This document shows positions 8,629 to 16,158 of a DNA stretch of 64,000 bases, one piece after another. This DNA comes from Micromonospora zamorensis (GTDB lineage Bacteria > Actinomycetota > Actinomycetes > Mycobacteriales > Micromonosporaceae). The stretch covers positions 3,968,001-4,032,000 of the forward strand of contig NZ_LT607755.1 of assembly GCF_900090275.1 (NCBI RefSeq). Direction: 5' to 3'. Within the stretch, counting starts at the first letter, position 1, and every line of letters starts with the position of its first letter. The notes beneath the pieces were generated by a model that worked only from the letters and a program-made list of their open reading frames with translations, was not told the DNA's origin and searched no databases. The translations under genes and the position numbers were made by a program.

Positions 8629-9226
8629 CGGGCGTACGGCCCTGGCCGCGACCGCGTTGACCCTCCTGCTGGTCAGCGAACCGGTCGCCGCCTGGGCGGC
8701 GCCGACGCCGACACCCACCTCCGGGACCGCGGTCGTGCCCGGGCCCACGCTGGCGGCCGGCGCGCGGGTCGACGCCCCGATCATCGACATCCTGGCACCG
8801 ACAGACGACATCTACCTGCGTACCGAGGATCTCGACGGCAACAGTCTGGAAGCCGAGTCCGGCGGACGAATCGAGCTGATTCTGGCGGCGGACGTGCTCT
8901 TCGCGTTCGGCAAGGCCGACCTCTCGCCGGCAGCCCGCACCCGGCTGGCCGAGATCGCGAGACGACTACGCGCCGAGGCCACCGGCACGGTGCAGATCTT
9001 CGGGCACACCGACGCGGTGGGCGACGACGCGCAGAACCTGGCGTTGTCCCTCCGGCGAGCCGAGGCGGTCCGAGCGGTGCTGTCCGCGGAAGGTGGCAGC
9101 CAGGTCACCTATGAGATCAAGGGCTTCGGAGAGACCCGGCCCGTCGCGCCGAACACCCTCGGCGGCAAGGACAACCCCAAGGGCCGGGCCAGCAACCGGC
9201 GCGTCGAGATCCGGTTCGACAAGTAA
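8612..9226 (+). CDS. Exported OmpA-family peptidoglycan-binding protein
   Basis: This protein of about 204 residues has a signal peptide (RTALAATALTLLLVSEPVAA) and a C-terminal OmpA domain of about 110 residues. The domain is marked by VLFAFGKADLSPAARTRL, GHTDAVGDDAQNLALSLRRA and KGRASNRRVEIRF. The GHTD Asp and NRRVE Arg are the residues that bind diaminopimelate in peptidoglycan. I chose ATG 8612 because it places the charged region directly before the hydrophobic core; an in-frame ATG at 8579 would add 11 residues. In actinobacteria such proteins sit outside the membrane and bind the cell wall. It overlaps the upstream lipoprotein gene, suggesting a wall-bound partner pair. Confidence 0.85.
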   Translation: MFRSVSGRTALAATALTLLLVSEPVAAWAAPTPTPTSGTAVVPGPTLAAGARVDAPIIDILAPTDDIYLRTEDLDGNSLEAESGGRIELILAADVLFAFGKADLSPAARTRLAEIARRLRAEATGTVQIFGHTDAVGDDAQNLALSLRRAEAVRAVLSAEGGSQVTYEIKGFGETRPVAPNTLGGKDNPKGRASNRRVEIRFDK

Positions 9227-9355
9227 GACCGACGGGACCTCTACCAGACGTGGCAGGATGCCCGATCACCAGCTCGCTGGCCACCGTCGGCGGGGGCGAT
9301 CGGCTCCGGGCTGGCGGGCACGCCTACTCCTTCTTATACAGATGTTGTCGACCGG

Positions 9356-9398
9356 TGGCGGCCCGCCGACACTGCGGGGGAGGCCGGCAGGGCCGCCA
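9356..9398. terminator. Possible terminator of the FbpABC-like operon
   Basis: A 9-bp perfect inverted repeat (9356-9364 and 9390-9398, 25-base loop) lies just beyond the stop of the minus-strand ATPase gene at 9404. The long loop makes it a weak candidate. The remainder of 9227-9403 shows nothing else I can support. Confidence 0.35.
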
Positions 9399-9403
9399 CA
9401 GGC

Positions 9404-10546
9404 TCATTCCCGATTCAGCAGGTACGCCCGGTCCGCGTCGATGGCCACGTCCACATTGGTTCCCTCGGCCACCGCATCCCGTGGGTCCTTGCCCGACTCG
9501 GTCACCGTGACGGTGCCGCCGGTCGTCTCCACCTCGTAGTCGATGCTCGGCCCGTGGAACGTCGACCGCAGCACCACGCCCAGGCCGGTCCCACCATCGG
9601 TGACCGGCGACAACGTCACCGTCTCGGGACGGACCATGAGGTACGCGTCCCCCGATCCGGCCACCACCGTCGAGTGGGTGGGCACAGTCAGCCGCCGGCC
9701 GAGCACCGTCACCGTCGCCTTACCGTCGGCGATGCTCTCCGGCACCGTCTCGATGAAGTTGGCCCGACCGATGAAGTCCGCCACGAAGACACTGGCCGGG
9801 CGGGCGTAGATCTCGCCGGGCGTCGCCACCTGCTCGACCTTGCCCTTGTTCATCACCACGACCCGGTCGGACATGCTCATCGCTTCGTCCTGGTCGTGGG
9901 TGACGTAGATGCTGGTGATCCCGAACATCTTCTGGATGCGACGGATCTCGGTCCGCATGGCGTCGCGCAGCTTCGCGTCCAGGTTTGACAGCGGCTCGTC
10001 GAACAGGAGCACCTTCGGCTGCACCACCAGTGCCCGGGCCAACGCGACCCGCTGCTGCTGGCCGCCGGAGAGCTCGTGCGGACTACGGTCCTCCAGCCCG
10101 ACGAGGTTCATGCTGGTCACCGCCATCCGCATGCCCTCGGCGATGTCGGCCTTGGTGCGCCGCTGCAGCTTCAGCCCGTACGCGATGTTCTGCGCGACGG
10201 TCATGTGCGGGAACAGGGCGTAGCTCTGGAACACCATCGCCATCGGTCGGCGCTGCGGTGGCATGTCGTCGATGGCCTTGCCGTCGAGCAGGATGCTGCC
10301 GCTCGTGGCGTCCTCGAAACCCGCCACCATGCGCAGCGTGGTGGTCTTGCCGCAGCCCGACGGGCCCAGCAGGGTGATGAACTCCCCCGGCAGGACGTCG
10401 AGCGAGACGCTGTCGACTGCGGTGACGTCCTCGGGACGGCTCCGGAAACGCTTGGTCAGGGCCTCGAGTTGCAGGCGTCCGGTGCTGGCCTCACCACGTC
10501 CGGCGGGTGCGAGCGCAGCGGCCTCGGTGGGCGCGGCAACGGTCAT
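9404..10546 (-). CDS. ABC transporter ATP-binding protein (FbpC/PotA type)
   Basis: This 380-residue ATPase of an importer has a Walker A GPSGCGKTT at residues 61-69, a Q-loop in VFQSYALFPHMT, signature LSGGQQQRVALARAL, Walker B VLLFDEPLSNLD and a switch His in VTHDQDEAMS. A C-terminal TOBE-like domain of about 130 residues follows, as in FbpC, PotA and related regulators. An N-terminal Ala-rich extension of about 23 residues is unusual. The ATG overlaps the permease stop by 4 bp (ATGA). A frameshifted copy of its 3' end occurs near 42.5 kb, evidence of a past duplication. The substrate follows from the partner genes: ferric iron or a phosphorylated organic compound. Confidence 0.93.
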   Translation of the reverse strand: MTVAAPTEAAALAPAGRGEASTGRLQLEALTKRFRSRPEDVTAVDSVSLDVLPGEFITLLGPSGCGKTTTLRMVAGFEDATSGSILLDGKAIDDMPPQRRPMAMVFQSYALFPHMTVAQNIAYGLKLQRRTKADIAEGMRMAVTSMNLVGLEDRSPHELSGGQQQRVALARALVVQPKVLLFDEPLSNLDAKLRDAMRTEIRRIQKMFGITSIYVTHDQDEAMSMSDRVVVMNKGKVEQVATPGEIYARPASVFVADFIGRANFIETVPESIADGKATVTVLGRRLTVPTHSTVVAGSGDAYLMVRPETVTLSPVTDGGTGLGVVLRSTFHGPSIDYEVETTGGTVTVTESGKDPRDAVAEGTNVDVAIDADRAYLLNRE

Positions 10547-12297
10547 CGTTTCGGCCTTTCAGACTTGGCGGTGCGGTGCAGTGCGGCGCCCCCGCCGACG
10601 AGCAGTCGGATGATCGCGAAGGCGACCAGGACGAGCACGGTCAGCACCGTGCAGTAGGCGAATGCCACCCCGTACCGGCCGGTGCTCGCGGCGCTGAGCA
10701 CCTGCGATGTGATGATCTTCGTCTCCGGCGTGACCAGCAGGACAATGGTCGACACGGAGGTCATGCTGCGGGCGAAGCTGTAGCTCAACCCGGTGAGCAG
10801 GGCCGGCTTGATCAACGGCAGGGTCACCCAACGGAACGTCTGCAGCGAGTTGGCCCCGAGGTCGGTCGACGCCTGCTCGATCTGCGGATGCAACTGGGTC
10901 AGCGCACCGACCGCCGTCCGTTGCCCCGCGGGCACGCTACGGATCACGAACGCCACCACGATGGCCATCGCGCCGGCGAAGACCGCGCTACCACCCACCA
11001 GGCTGGGGAACACCAGGTAGTCGCCGACGTACCGCTCGGGCCGGTAGGCGAGGACGAAGCCGATGCCCAGCACGGTGCCCGGCACGGCGACACCCAGCGT
11101 GCCGCCCAGGTCGAGCAGCCAGGCCGTACGTCGCAGGTGGCGAACCACCAGCCAGGCGATGAGCAGGCCGAGGATGGCGGCGATCGGAGTGGCGATGACC
11201 GCGAACGTCAACGTGTCGAGGACGGCCTCCACTCCCACCCCGAGCAGCACCTCCTTGAGGTAATCGAGGGTGAAGGTGTTGTCCACGCCGAACACCTTGG
11301 TCACCGAGCCGAGGATGACAGTGCTGTAGATGCTCACGATGATCGCGGCGGCGAACAGCGCCAGGGCGTACACCGGCCACCGGCTCCAGCCGGTGATCAG
11401 GTGCACGGAGCCGGACGGTCGCCCGGTGATGGTGGTACGCACCTTGCGGTTGAGCCACCACCGCTGGCCGAAGTACATCGCCAGGGACGGCACCAGCAGG
11501 ATCACGCAGTAGACGGCGGCGCTGGTGGTGTCGTACTCACCGGTGACCGCCAGGTAGGCGCGGCTGGCCAGCACCGTGTAGTCGCCACCGAGCACCAGCG
11601 GGTTGGCCAGGTCGGCGATCGCCTCCACAAAGAGCAGCAGGAACGGGGCGACGAGCCCGGGGGCCAGCAGCGGCAGGATCACGCGGCGCATGATCTGCCA
11701 GCGGCTGGCACCCATGTTCATGGCCGCCTCCTCCAGTGCCGGATCCAGGCCCCGCATCATGCCGAGCAGGCCCAGGTACGCCACCGGGAACAGCGACAGC
11801 GACAGCACGAACACCAGGCCGTCGAGGCCGTAGATGTCGTACTCCAGCCCGAACAAGCCGTTGCTGATCACGCCGCGCCGGCCGTAGAGCACCACCGTGG
11901 CGGTGGCGACCGCGAACGGCGGGCTGACGATCGGCATGAGGGCGATGAGGTGCAGGATCTTCTTACCCGGCACGTCCAGTCGGGCCTGGACGAACGCGAA
12001 CAGGAACCCCAGGGCGGTGCCGCACAACCCGACCAGCGCCCCGAGCACCAACGTGTTCCGCAGGATGCCGAGATCGACGGAGGAGCTGAAGAACTCGACG
12101 TAGCGGGGCAGCGCGTCCGGCGCGAAGGCAGTGGCCAGCACCGCCACGAGCGGGATCGCCGCACCGATCACCACCACTGCCGCGCAGACCCCGACCAGGA
12201 CCCGCAGCCCCGCGCCGAGGCGGCGGCGCCGCCTCGGCGCGACCGCCCCGGGTGGGATCGGGGCGATCACCCCGGGATCGGACAACAACGTGGTCAT
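10543..12297 (-). CDS. ABC transporter permease, fused two-domain (FbpB type)
   Basis: This 584-residue protein has about twelve hydrophobic segments, forming two fused binding-protein-dependent permease domains, as in ferric iron FbpB/AfuB permeases. The two cytoplasmic EAA loops are visible as LEEAAMNMGASRWQIMRRVI in the first half and IEQASTDLGANSLQTFRWVT in the second. A basic leader precedes the first membrane segment. Its start overlaps the binding-protein stop and its stop overlaps the ATPase start, both by 4 bp, so the three subunits should be translated in balance. A single polypeptide carrying both permease domains is the normal arrangement in this family. Confidence 0.93.
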   Translation of the reverse strand: MTTLLSDPGVIAPIPPGAVAPRRRRRLGAGLRVLVGVCAAVVVIGAAIPLVAVLATAFAPDALPRYVEFFSSSVDLGILRNTLVLGALVGLCGTALGFLFAFVQARLDVPGKKILHLIALMPIVSPPFAVATATVVLYGRRGVISNGLFGLEYDIYGLDGLVFVLSLSLFPVAYLGLLGMMRGLDPALEEAAMNMGASRWQIMRRVILPLLAPGLVAPFLLLFVEAIADLANPLVLGGDYTVLASRAYLAVTGEYDTTSAAVYCVILLVPSLAMYFGQRWWLNRKVRTTITGRPSGSVHLITGWSRWPVYALALFAAAIIVSIYSTVILGSVTKVFGVDNTFTLDYLKEVLLGVGVEAVLDTLTFAVIATPIAAILGLLIAWLVVRHLRRTAWLLDLGGTLGVAVPGTVLGIGFVLAYRPERYVGDYLVFPSLVGGSAVFAGAMAIVVAFVIRSVPAGQRTAVGALTQLHPQIEQASTDLGANSLQTFRWVTLPLIKPALLTGLSYSFARSMTSVSTIVLLVTPETKIITSQVLSAASTGRYGVAFAYCTVLTVLVLVAFAIIRLLVGGGAALHRTAKSERPKR

Positions 12298-13361
12298 GAC
12301 TTCGGCGCCTGCGCGACCTCGGCGTCGAAACGCTTGTTGAGCGCCGACTTCGCCTTACCTGCCGCCACCGCGTCGTACTCCACCATCTTGATGCCGGAGA
12401 GCGGGACGACCTTGTCCGACACCTTCGCGTCCGGGTTCGTCGGGAACTGGTACGCCTTGACGCTCGGGCCGACCTCCTGCGCCTCGGTGGTGAGGGCCCA
12501 GTCGACGAACTTGCGGGCGCTGGTCGGGTTCTTGGCGTTCTTCACCAGGGCGACACCGCCGGTCTCGTAACCGGTGCCCTCTGCCGGGAAACTCAGCCTC
12601 AGGTCGGGGAAGCCGGCCTCCATGGTGGCCACGCAGTCGTGCGCGAAGATAACCCCCACCGCGACCTCACCACGGGCGGTCATCTGGGCGGGCGCCGAGC
12701 CGGACTTGGTGTACTGCAGGACGTTCGGGTGCAGCTTGCGCATGTAGTCCAGCGCCTTGCCCTCGTCGCCACCGGCCAGCTGCACCTGGGTCCAGAGCGT
12801 CGTGTACGCGGTGCCCGAGGTCGACGGGTGCGCGATGCCGATGTCCTTGGCGAGCTTCTGGTTGAGCAGGGCCGCCCACGAGTCGGGGAGCCCGATTCCC
12901 CGCTCCGTCAGCAGCTTGCTGTTGCTGCAGAAGCCCAGGGCGCCGACGTAGACGCCGGTCCAGGTGCCCTGCGGGTCCTTGTACTTGGCCGGGATGACAC
13001 CCGCGTTCGGCGAGGTGTAGGCCTCCAGGAGCCCCTCGTCGCCGGCGGAGGCGTACCCGTCGGCGGGCCCGCCGTACCAGACGTCGAACTCCGCGTTGCC
13101 CTTGCCGGCCTTGATGCGCGCCAGCGCCTCGCCGCTGGAGAGCCGCACGAAGTCGGCCTTCACCCCCGTGGACTCGGTGAACTTCTTGGTGGTCGCCGCG
13201 CACCAGTCCTCGGTGGCGCCGCACACCACGTGCGCCACACCGCTGTCCTTGCTGGCCTCGGCGCCACCCTCGCGGGCGCAGCCGGCCGCGCCCAGCAGCA
13301 GCGAGGCCGCCATCGCTGTCGCCAGCAGTGCGCGGTTGCCCCGTATCTTGTTCGTCGCCAT
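12294..13361 (-). CDS. ABC transporter binding lipoprotein (COG1840, FbpA/AfuA type)
   Basis: A 355-residue extracellular binding protein. The signal ends in a GAAGC lipobox with lipid-accepting Cys28. The mature part opens with VVCGATEDWCAATTKKFTES and contains FDVWYGGPADGYASAGDEGL and GFCSNSKLLTERG, patterns of the COG1840 family, which binds ferric iron, 2-aminoethylphosphonate or phosphoglycerate. The two close Cys residues near the mature N-terminus could form a disulfide. ATG 13361 is preceded on the coding strand by GGGGAG. It lies 114 bp after the response regulator gene on the same strand, so regulation by that two-component pair is plausible. I cannot choose between iron and an organophosphorus ligand from sequence alone. 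Confidence 0.9.
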   Translation of the reverse strand: MATNKIRGNRALLATAMAASLLLGAAGCAREGGAEASKDSGVAHVVCGATEDWCAATTKKFTESTGVKADFVRLSSGEALARIKAGKGNAEFDVWYGGPADGYASAGDEGLLEAYTSPNAGVIPAKYKDPQGTWTGVYVGALGFCSNSKLLTERGIGLPDSWAALLNQKLAKDIGIAHPSTSGTAYTTLWTQVQLAGGDEGKALDYMRKLHPNVLQYTKSGSAPAQMTARGEVAVGVIFAHDCVATMEAGFPDLRLSFPAEGTGYETGGVALVKNAKNPTSARKFVDWALTTEAQEVGPSVKAYQFPTNPDAKVSDKVVPLSGIKMVEYDAVAAGKAKSALNKRFDAEVAQAPKS

Positions 13362-13422
13362 GACGTGGTCTCCCCTACTAAGCCGCCCGAATCAATGCGA
13401 GTGGTGTGACGGCCACGTTAAA

Positions 13423-13433
13423 GGCGTGTGAAC
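13423..13433 (-). promoter_or_regulatory. Possible response-regulator half site upstream of the binding protein
   Basis: On the minus strand GTTCACACGCC matches 9 of 11 bases of the GTTCACTCGGC repeat upstream of the histidine kinase. It lies 62 bp before the binding-protein start. It occurs once only, so it could be chance. Confidence 0.3.
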
Positions 13434-13441
13434 GGTGCCCC

Positions 13442-13480
13442 GGTGACGGCGGTGTAAGTAATGGTGACGCCGCCGTCACC
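13442..13480. terminator. Hairpin at the end of the response regulator gene
   Basis: An 11-bp perfect inverted repeat (13442-13452 and 13470-13480) overlaps the regulator stop codon at 13476. It could end or attenuate transcription from the two-component genes before the transporter genes. Confidence 0.5.
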
Positions 13481-14225
13481 TGGCCGCTGGGGACGTGTCC
13501 CCGTCCTCGGCGGTCCCGGCGGCCATCTCGGGCATCAGGTAGCCGACCCCCCGCAGGGTGCGCACGTACGCCGATCCGTTCGGCGTCCCGGCGAGCCGGG
13601 AGCGCAGCCGGTACACCGCGGACTTCACCACGTCTCGTCCGCCGATCAGGTCCGTGGTGCCCCAGACCTCCCGGAGCAGGTCCTGCCACGACTGCGGCAC
13701 GCCGCGGCGCACCGCCAGGTGGTGCAGCAGCTTGAACTCCGTGAACGGCAGGTCGAGCCGGTGCTGCGCCAACGTCGCGGTCTGGGTGGCCGGCTCGATG
13801 ACCAGCTCACCGACCTGGACCGTGGTGCCCGACCCCCGGCGGCGACGCACCAGCGCCTGCGCCCGCAGCGCCACCTCCCGCGGGTGGAACGGCTTGGTGA
13901 CGTAGTCGTCGGCACCGTGCTCCAGCCCAGCGATGATGTCGTCACGCTGGGCCAGCGCGGTGAGGAACATGATTGGCGCCTCCGAGCGCGCGCGAATGCG
14001 CTGGCACAGGGCCAGCCCGTCCATCGTGGGCATCATGACGTCCAGCACCACGAGGTCCACCGAATGCGTCCGCAGCAGGTGCAGGGCGGTAGCCCCGTCG
14101 TGGGCGGTGAGGACGGTGAAGCCCTGGGTCTGCAGAGCGAACTCCACGATGATCGTCATCTGCGGCTCGTCGTCGACCACCAGCGCGGTAGGCCCACTCC
14201 CGGGCTGCTCGCCGGCGCGCGTCAC
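13476..14225 (-). CDS. OmpR-family response regulator
   Basis: This 249-residue regulator has a receiver domain with acidic pair DDE near residue 18, phospho-acceptor Asp62 in VVLDVMMPTMDG and Lys in DDYVTKPF. A C-terminal winged helix follows (TEFKLLHHLAVRRG, then a VYRLRSRLAG recognition helix and VRTLRGVGYLMP). The start is GTG 14225, which overlaps the kinase stop (GTGA). It should be phosphorylated by the kinase encoded upstream and bind paired direct repeats. The FbpABC-like operon lies directly downstream on the same strand and is the obvious candidate target; a second candidate is its own promoter. Confidence 0.92.
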   Translation of the reverse strand: MTRAGEQPGSGPTALVVDDEPQMTIIVEFALQTQGFTVLTAHDGATALHLLRTHSVDLVVLDVMMPTMDGLALCQRIRARSEAPIMFLTALAQRDDIIAGLEHGADDYVTKPFHPREVALRAQALVRRRRGSGTTVQVGELVIEPATQTATLAQHRLDLPFTEFKLLHHLAVRRGVPQSWQDLLREVWGTTDLIGGRDVVKSAVYRLRSRLAGTPNGSAYVRTLRGVGYLMPEMAAGTAEDGDTSPAAR

Positions 14226-15028
14226 GGCCGGTCCGGCAGGGTCAGGAGGATGGTGGTCCCCCGGGTCGACGCAGTGTGCACCATGATTTCGCCTCCGTGC
14301 AGCTCCACGATCGTCTTCGTGATCACCAAGCCGAGGCCGGTGCCGTCGGCCAGCGGCCGACCCGTGGCGAAGCGGTGGAACAGGCGTTGCCGCTCCGCCT
14401 GACTCATGCCCGCACCGTCGTCGGATACGTAGACCGCCACGCCAGTGTCGATCAGCATGACCCGCACGTCGAGATTCCCGCCGGTCGTGGTGAACCGGCT
14501 CGCGTTCGACAGCAGGTTGGTCAGCGCCTGGGTCAGCAGCATCGGGTCGGCCCGGATGCGCGGCATCACCTGGGGCATGTCGAGGCTGATGCGTTGCTGC
14601 CGCTGCGCACACAACGGCCGCATCGCGGTCACCACCTCACGCACCACCACCGACACGTCCACCCTCTCCAGGTGTGGCGTGAACAACCCAGCCTCGATCT
14701 TGGCCTGGATCAGCAGGCTCTCGCACAGCCCGATGACCTGCGTGCACTGCTGGTCCAGGACCTGCAGGAAGCGGGCCTGCGCGGCGGTGAGCGGGCCCGG
14801 GGTGCCCTCCCGCAACAGATCGACCGCCCCCTTGATCATGCTCAGCGGGGTCCGCAGCTCATGGCTCAACGCGGTCACCTGCTCCGCCCGCCGCTCCACC
14901 AACTGTTCGAGCTGTGCCAGCTCGTTGCTCCTCGCGGCGGCCGTGCGACGCATGCTCAGCGCCATGATCGAAGCGCCGACGACACCGCCGACCACGGAGG
15001 CCACCGCCACCACCCAAGCGGTGTCCAT
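14222..15028 (-). CDS. Sensor histidine kinase with a single N-terminal membrane anchor
   Basis: This 268-residue kinase has one membrane helix (residues 5-25) and essentially no external sensing domain, then a short coiled segment and the catalytic core. The phospho-accepting His is His56 in ALSHELRTPLS. The ATP lid shows N-box LTNLLSNASRF, VSDDGAGMS and GTGLGLVITK. I chose ATG 15028 because GGAGGAGGG lies six bases upstream on the coding strand; an in-frame ATG at 15046 would place that ribosome site inside the gene. Lack of an outside domain suggests it senses a membrane signal or a partner such as the neighbouring binding protein, but no partner is proven. Confidence 0.9.
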   Translation of the reverse strand: MDTAWVVAVASVVGGVVGASIMALSMRRTAAARSNELAQLEQLVERRAEQVTALSHELRTPLSMIKGAVDLLREGTPGPLTAAQARFLQVLDQQCTQVIGLCESLLIQAKIEAGLFTPHLERVDVSVVVREVVTAMRPLCAQRQQRISLDMPQVMPRIRADPMLLTQALTNLLSNASRFTTTGGNLDVRVMLIDTGVAVYVSDDGAGMSQAERQRLFHRFATGRPLADGTGLGLVITKTIVELHGGEIMVHTASTRGTTILLTLPDRP

Positions 15029-15495
15029 GCTCGGCCCTCCTCCCATCGGTGGCCCGCCGAACCGGTCGCGGTCCGGCAGGGGACGCGGCAGATGTCGGGA
15101 CCGTGTTTACAGCCGAGTGAACAGTCGACGTTACCGCCGAGTGAACAGTGGACGTAGGTTAGCTTGCCCCAGGCAACGGCTTGCCGGGCGCGTGCCCCGG
15201 CACAGTTCACGCTGGTCAAATGCCGTCTCGGCCGTCTGCCAATCAACCGAACGCCCCGACATGGTCGTCACACTCCGTGAGTTTTCAGCGGCCGACGCCA
15301 CGCCACCGGACACCTCGGCGCGATCGATGAACAGCCCAGACAACCACCGGCCAGACTGTCACCGTCAGTGTCACTGAGTAGACAATCCGCAATCCCGGTG
15401 CAAGTCTTTGCCGCGTGCGACCCTCCCCAGAAGTCAGCGGCGCCAGCGGCACGGCAGCTGGCGCCCAGTCCCCAGCGGACGGTCCGGGTCAGGGC
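15029..15495. other. Divergent intergenic region, histidine kinase / ECF sigma factor
   Basis: About 470 bp without a gene. It holds the direct repeats described separately and a 17-base stretch at 15220-15236 that is identical to the spacer and -10 region of the pseudo-mycosin promoter (18696-18712). It must contain the promoters of the two divergent genes. No hairpin or small gene was seen. Confidence 0.5.
15112..15156 (-). promoter_or_regulatory. Direct repeat, candidate operator of the two-component pair
   Basis: Two copies of a ~21-base sequence (plus strand 15112-15132 and 15136-15156) start 24 bp apart. Each contains GTTCACTCGGC on the minus strand. They lie 84-128 bp upstream of the kinase start. 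OmpR/PhoB-type regulators bind such tandem half sites, though usually at an 11-bp period, so 24 bp is unusual. The plus-strand reading GTGAAC also resembles an ECF -35 element, but no -10 follows at the right distance. Confidence 0.45.
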
Positions 15496-16089
15496 ATGGA
15501 CAGCCCCGAAGATGTAGCAGCCCTGCGGCATCTGCAGCAGGTCCACGCGCCCGTGCTGCTGAGCTTCCTGACCCGCCTGACCAGGGGTGACGTTCACCGA
15601 GCCGAAGACATCGTGCAGGAGACGGTGCTGCGGGCCTGGCGGAATCCAGAGGCGCGTAACGCCGAGGGAAACTGGAACCGAGCCTGGCTGTTCACCGTGG
15701 CCAAACGCATCCTGATCGACCAGATGCGCTCCGCCGACGTCCGTCCGGCGGAGCTGCCGGTCGACTATATCGACGATCATGCGCAGCAGGACGACGCCAT
15801 CGAGCGCCTCCTCGACGCGCGTGAGGTCCGGGCCGCGCTCGACTCCCTGCCCGAGCGGCTACGCATCACGCTGGTCGAGATCTTCTTCCGGGAACGGTCG
15901 GTGTCCGAGGCCGCCGACGCGCTCGACGTCCCGGCCGGCACCGTCAAGTCACGCACCTTCTATGCACTGCGGGCCATGCGGGAGGCCCTCGTCAGCCGGG
16001 GCTTCGATTTCGGAACCGCAGGCGAGAGACGGCCGACCGGCAACGGCGATGCGGGCGAGGCACGCCCAAGAAAATCCGATCAGCTGTGA
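15496..16089 (+). CDS. ECF RNA polymerase sigma factor (RskA-linked type)
   Basis: This 197-residue sigma-70 family protein has region 2 (LTRGDVHRAEDIVQETVLRA, then WLFTVAKRILIDQ) and region 4 (LPERLRITLVEIFFRERSVS, then the recognition helix around AGTVKSRTFYALRAM). I chose ATG 15496, which gives the usual ECF length; an in-frame GTG at 15415 would add 27 residues of low-complexity sequence. No strong ribosome site supports either. The stop codon is embedded in a TGAACC-N16-CGTC promoter for the next gene. RskA-like zinc-finger membrane proteins lie downstream at 17.9 and 20.7 kb and are its probable antagonists. A close paralogue is encoded at 42.6 kb. Confidence 0.9.
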   Translation: MDSPEDVAALRHLQQVHAPVLLSFLTRLTRGDVHRAEDIVQETVLRAWRNPEARNAEGNWNRAWLFTVAKRILIDQMRSADVRPAELPVDYIDDHAQQDDAIERLLDAREVRAALDSLPERLRITLVEIFFRERSVSEAADALDVPAGTVKSRTFYALRAMREALVSRGFDFGTAGERRPTGNGDAGEARPRKSDQL

Positions 16090-16112
16090 ACCGGGGTAGC
16101 TGCCCGGCCGTC
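16087..16112 (+). promoter_or_regulatory. ECF-type promoter, TGAACC-N16-CGTC (site 1)
   Basis: The -35 element TGAACC is at 16087-16092, the spacer is 16 bases and the -10 element CGTC is at 16109-16112. The predicted transcript starts near 16119, about 40 bases before the pseudo-transglycosylase ATG. The -35 overlaps the stop codon of the sigma gene. Four other intergenic sites in the window have the same spacing. Confidence 0.6.
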
Positions 16113-16158
16113 ATGTGCACGACACGTGCCCACACCCACTGAGCGTAAGAGTGAGTCG

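Noticed and set aside
10507..12570. 687-codon plus-strand frame opposite the FbpB-like permease
   Set aside because: The minus strand encodes a clear two-domain permease with 4-bp overlaps on both sides; the opposite frame is a shadow.
15112..15156. GTGAAC repeats as an ECF promoter for the first sigma gene
   Set aside because: No CGTC lies 16 or 17 bases downstream of either copy, so they are better read as a regulator site on the other strand.
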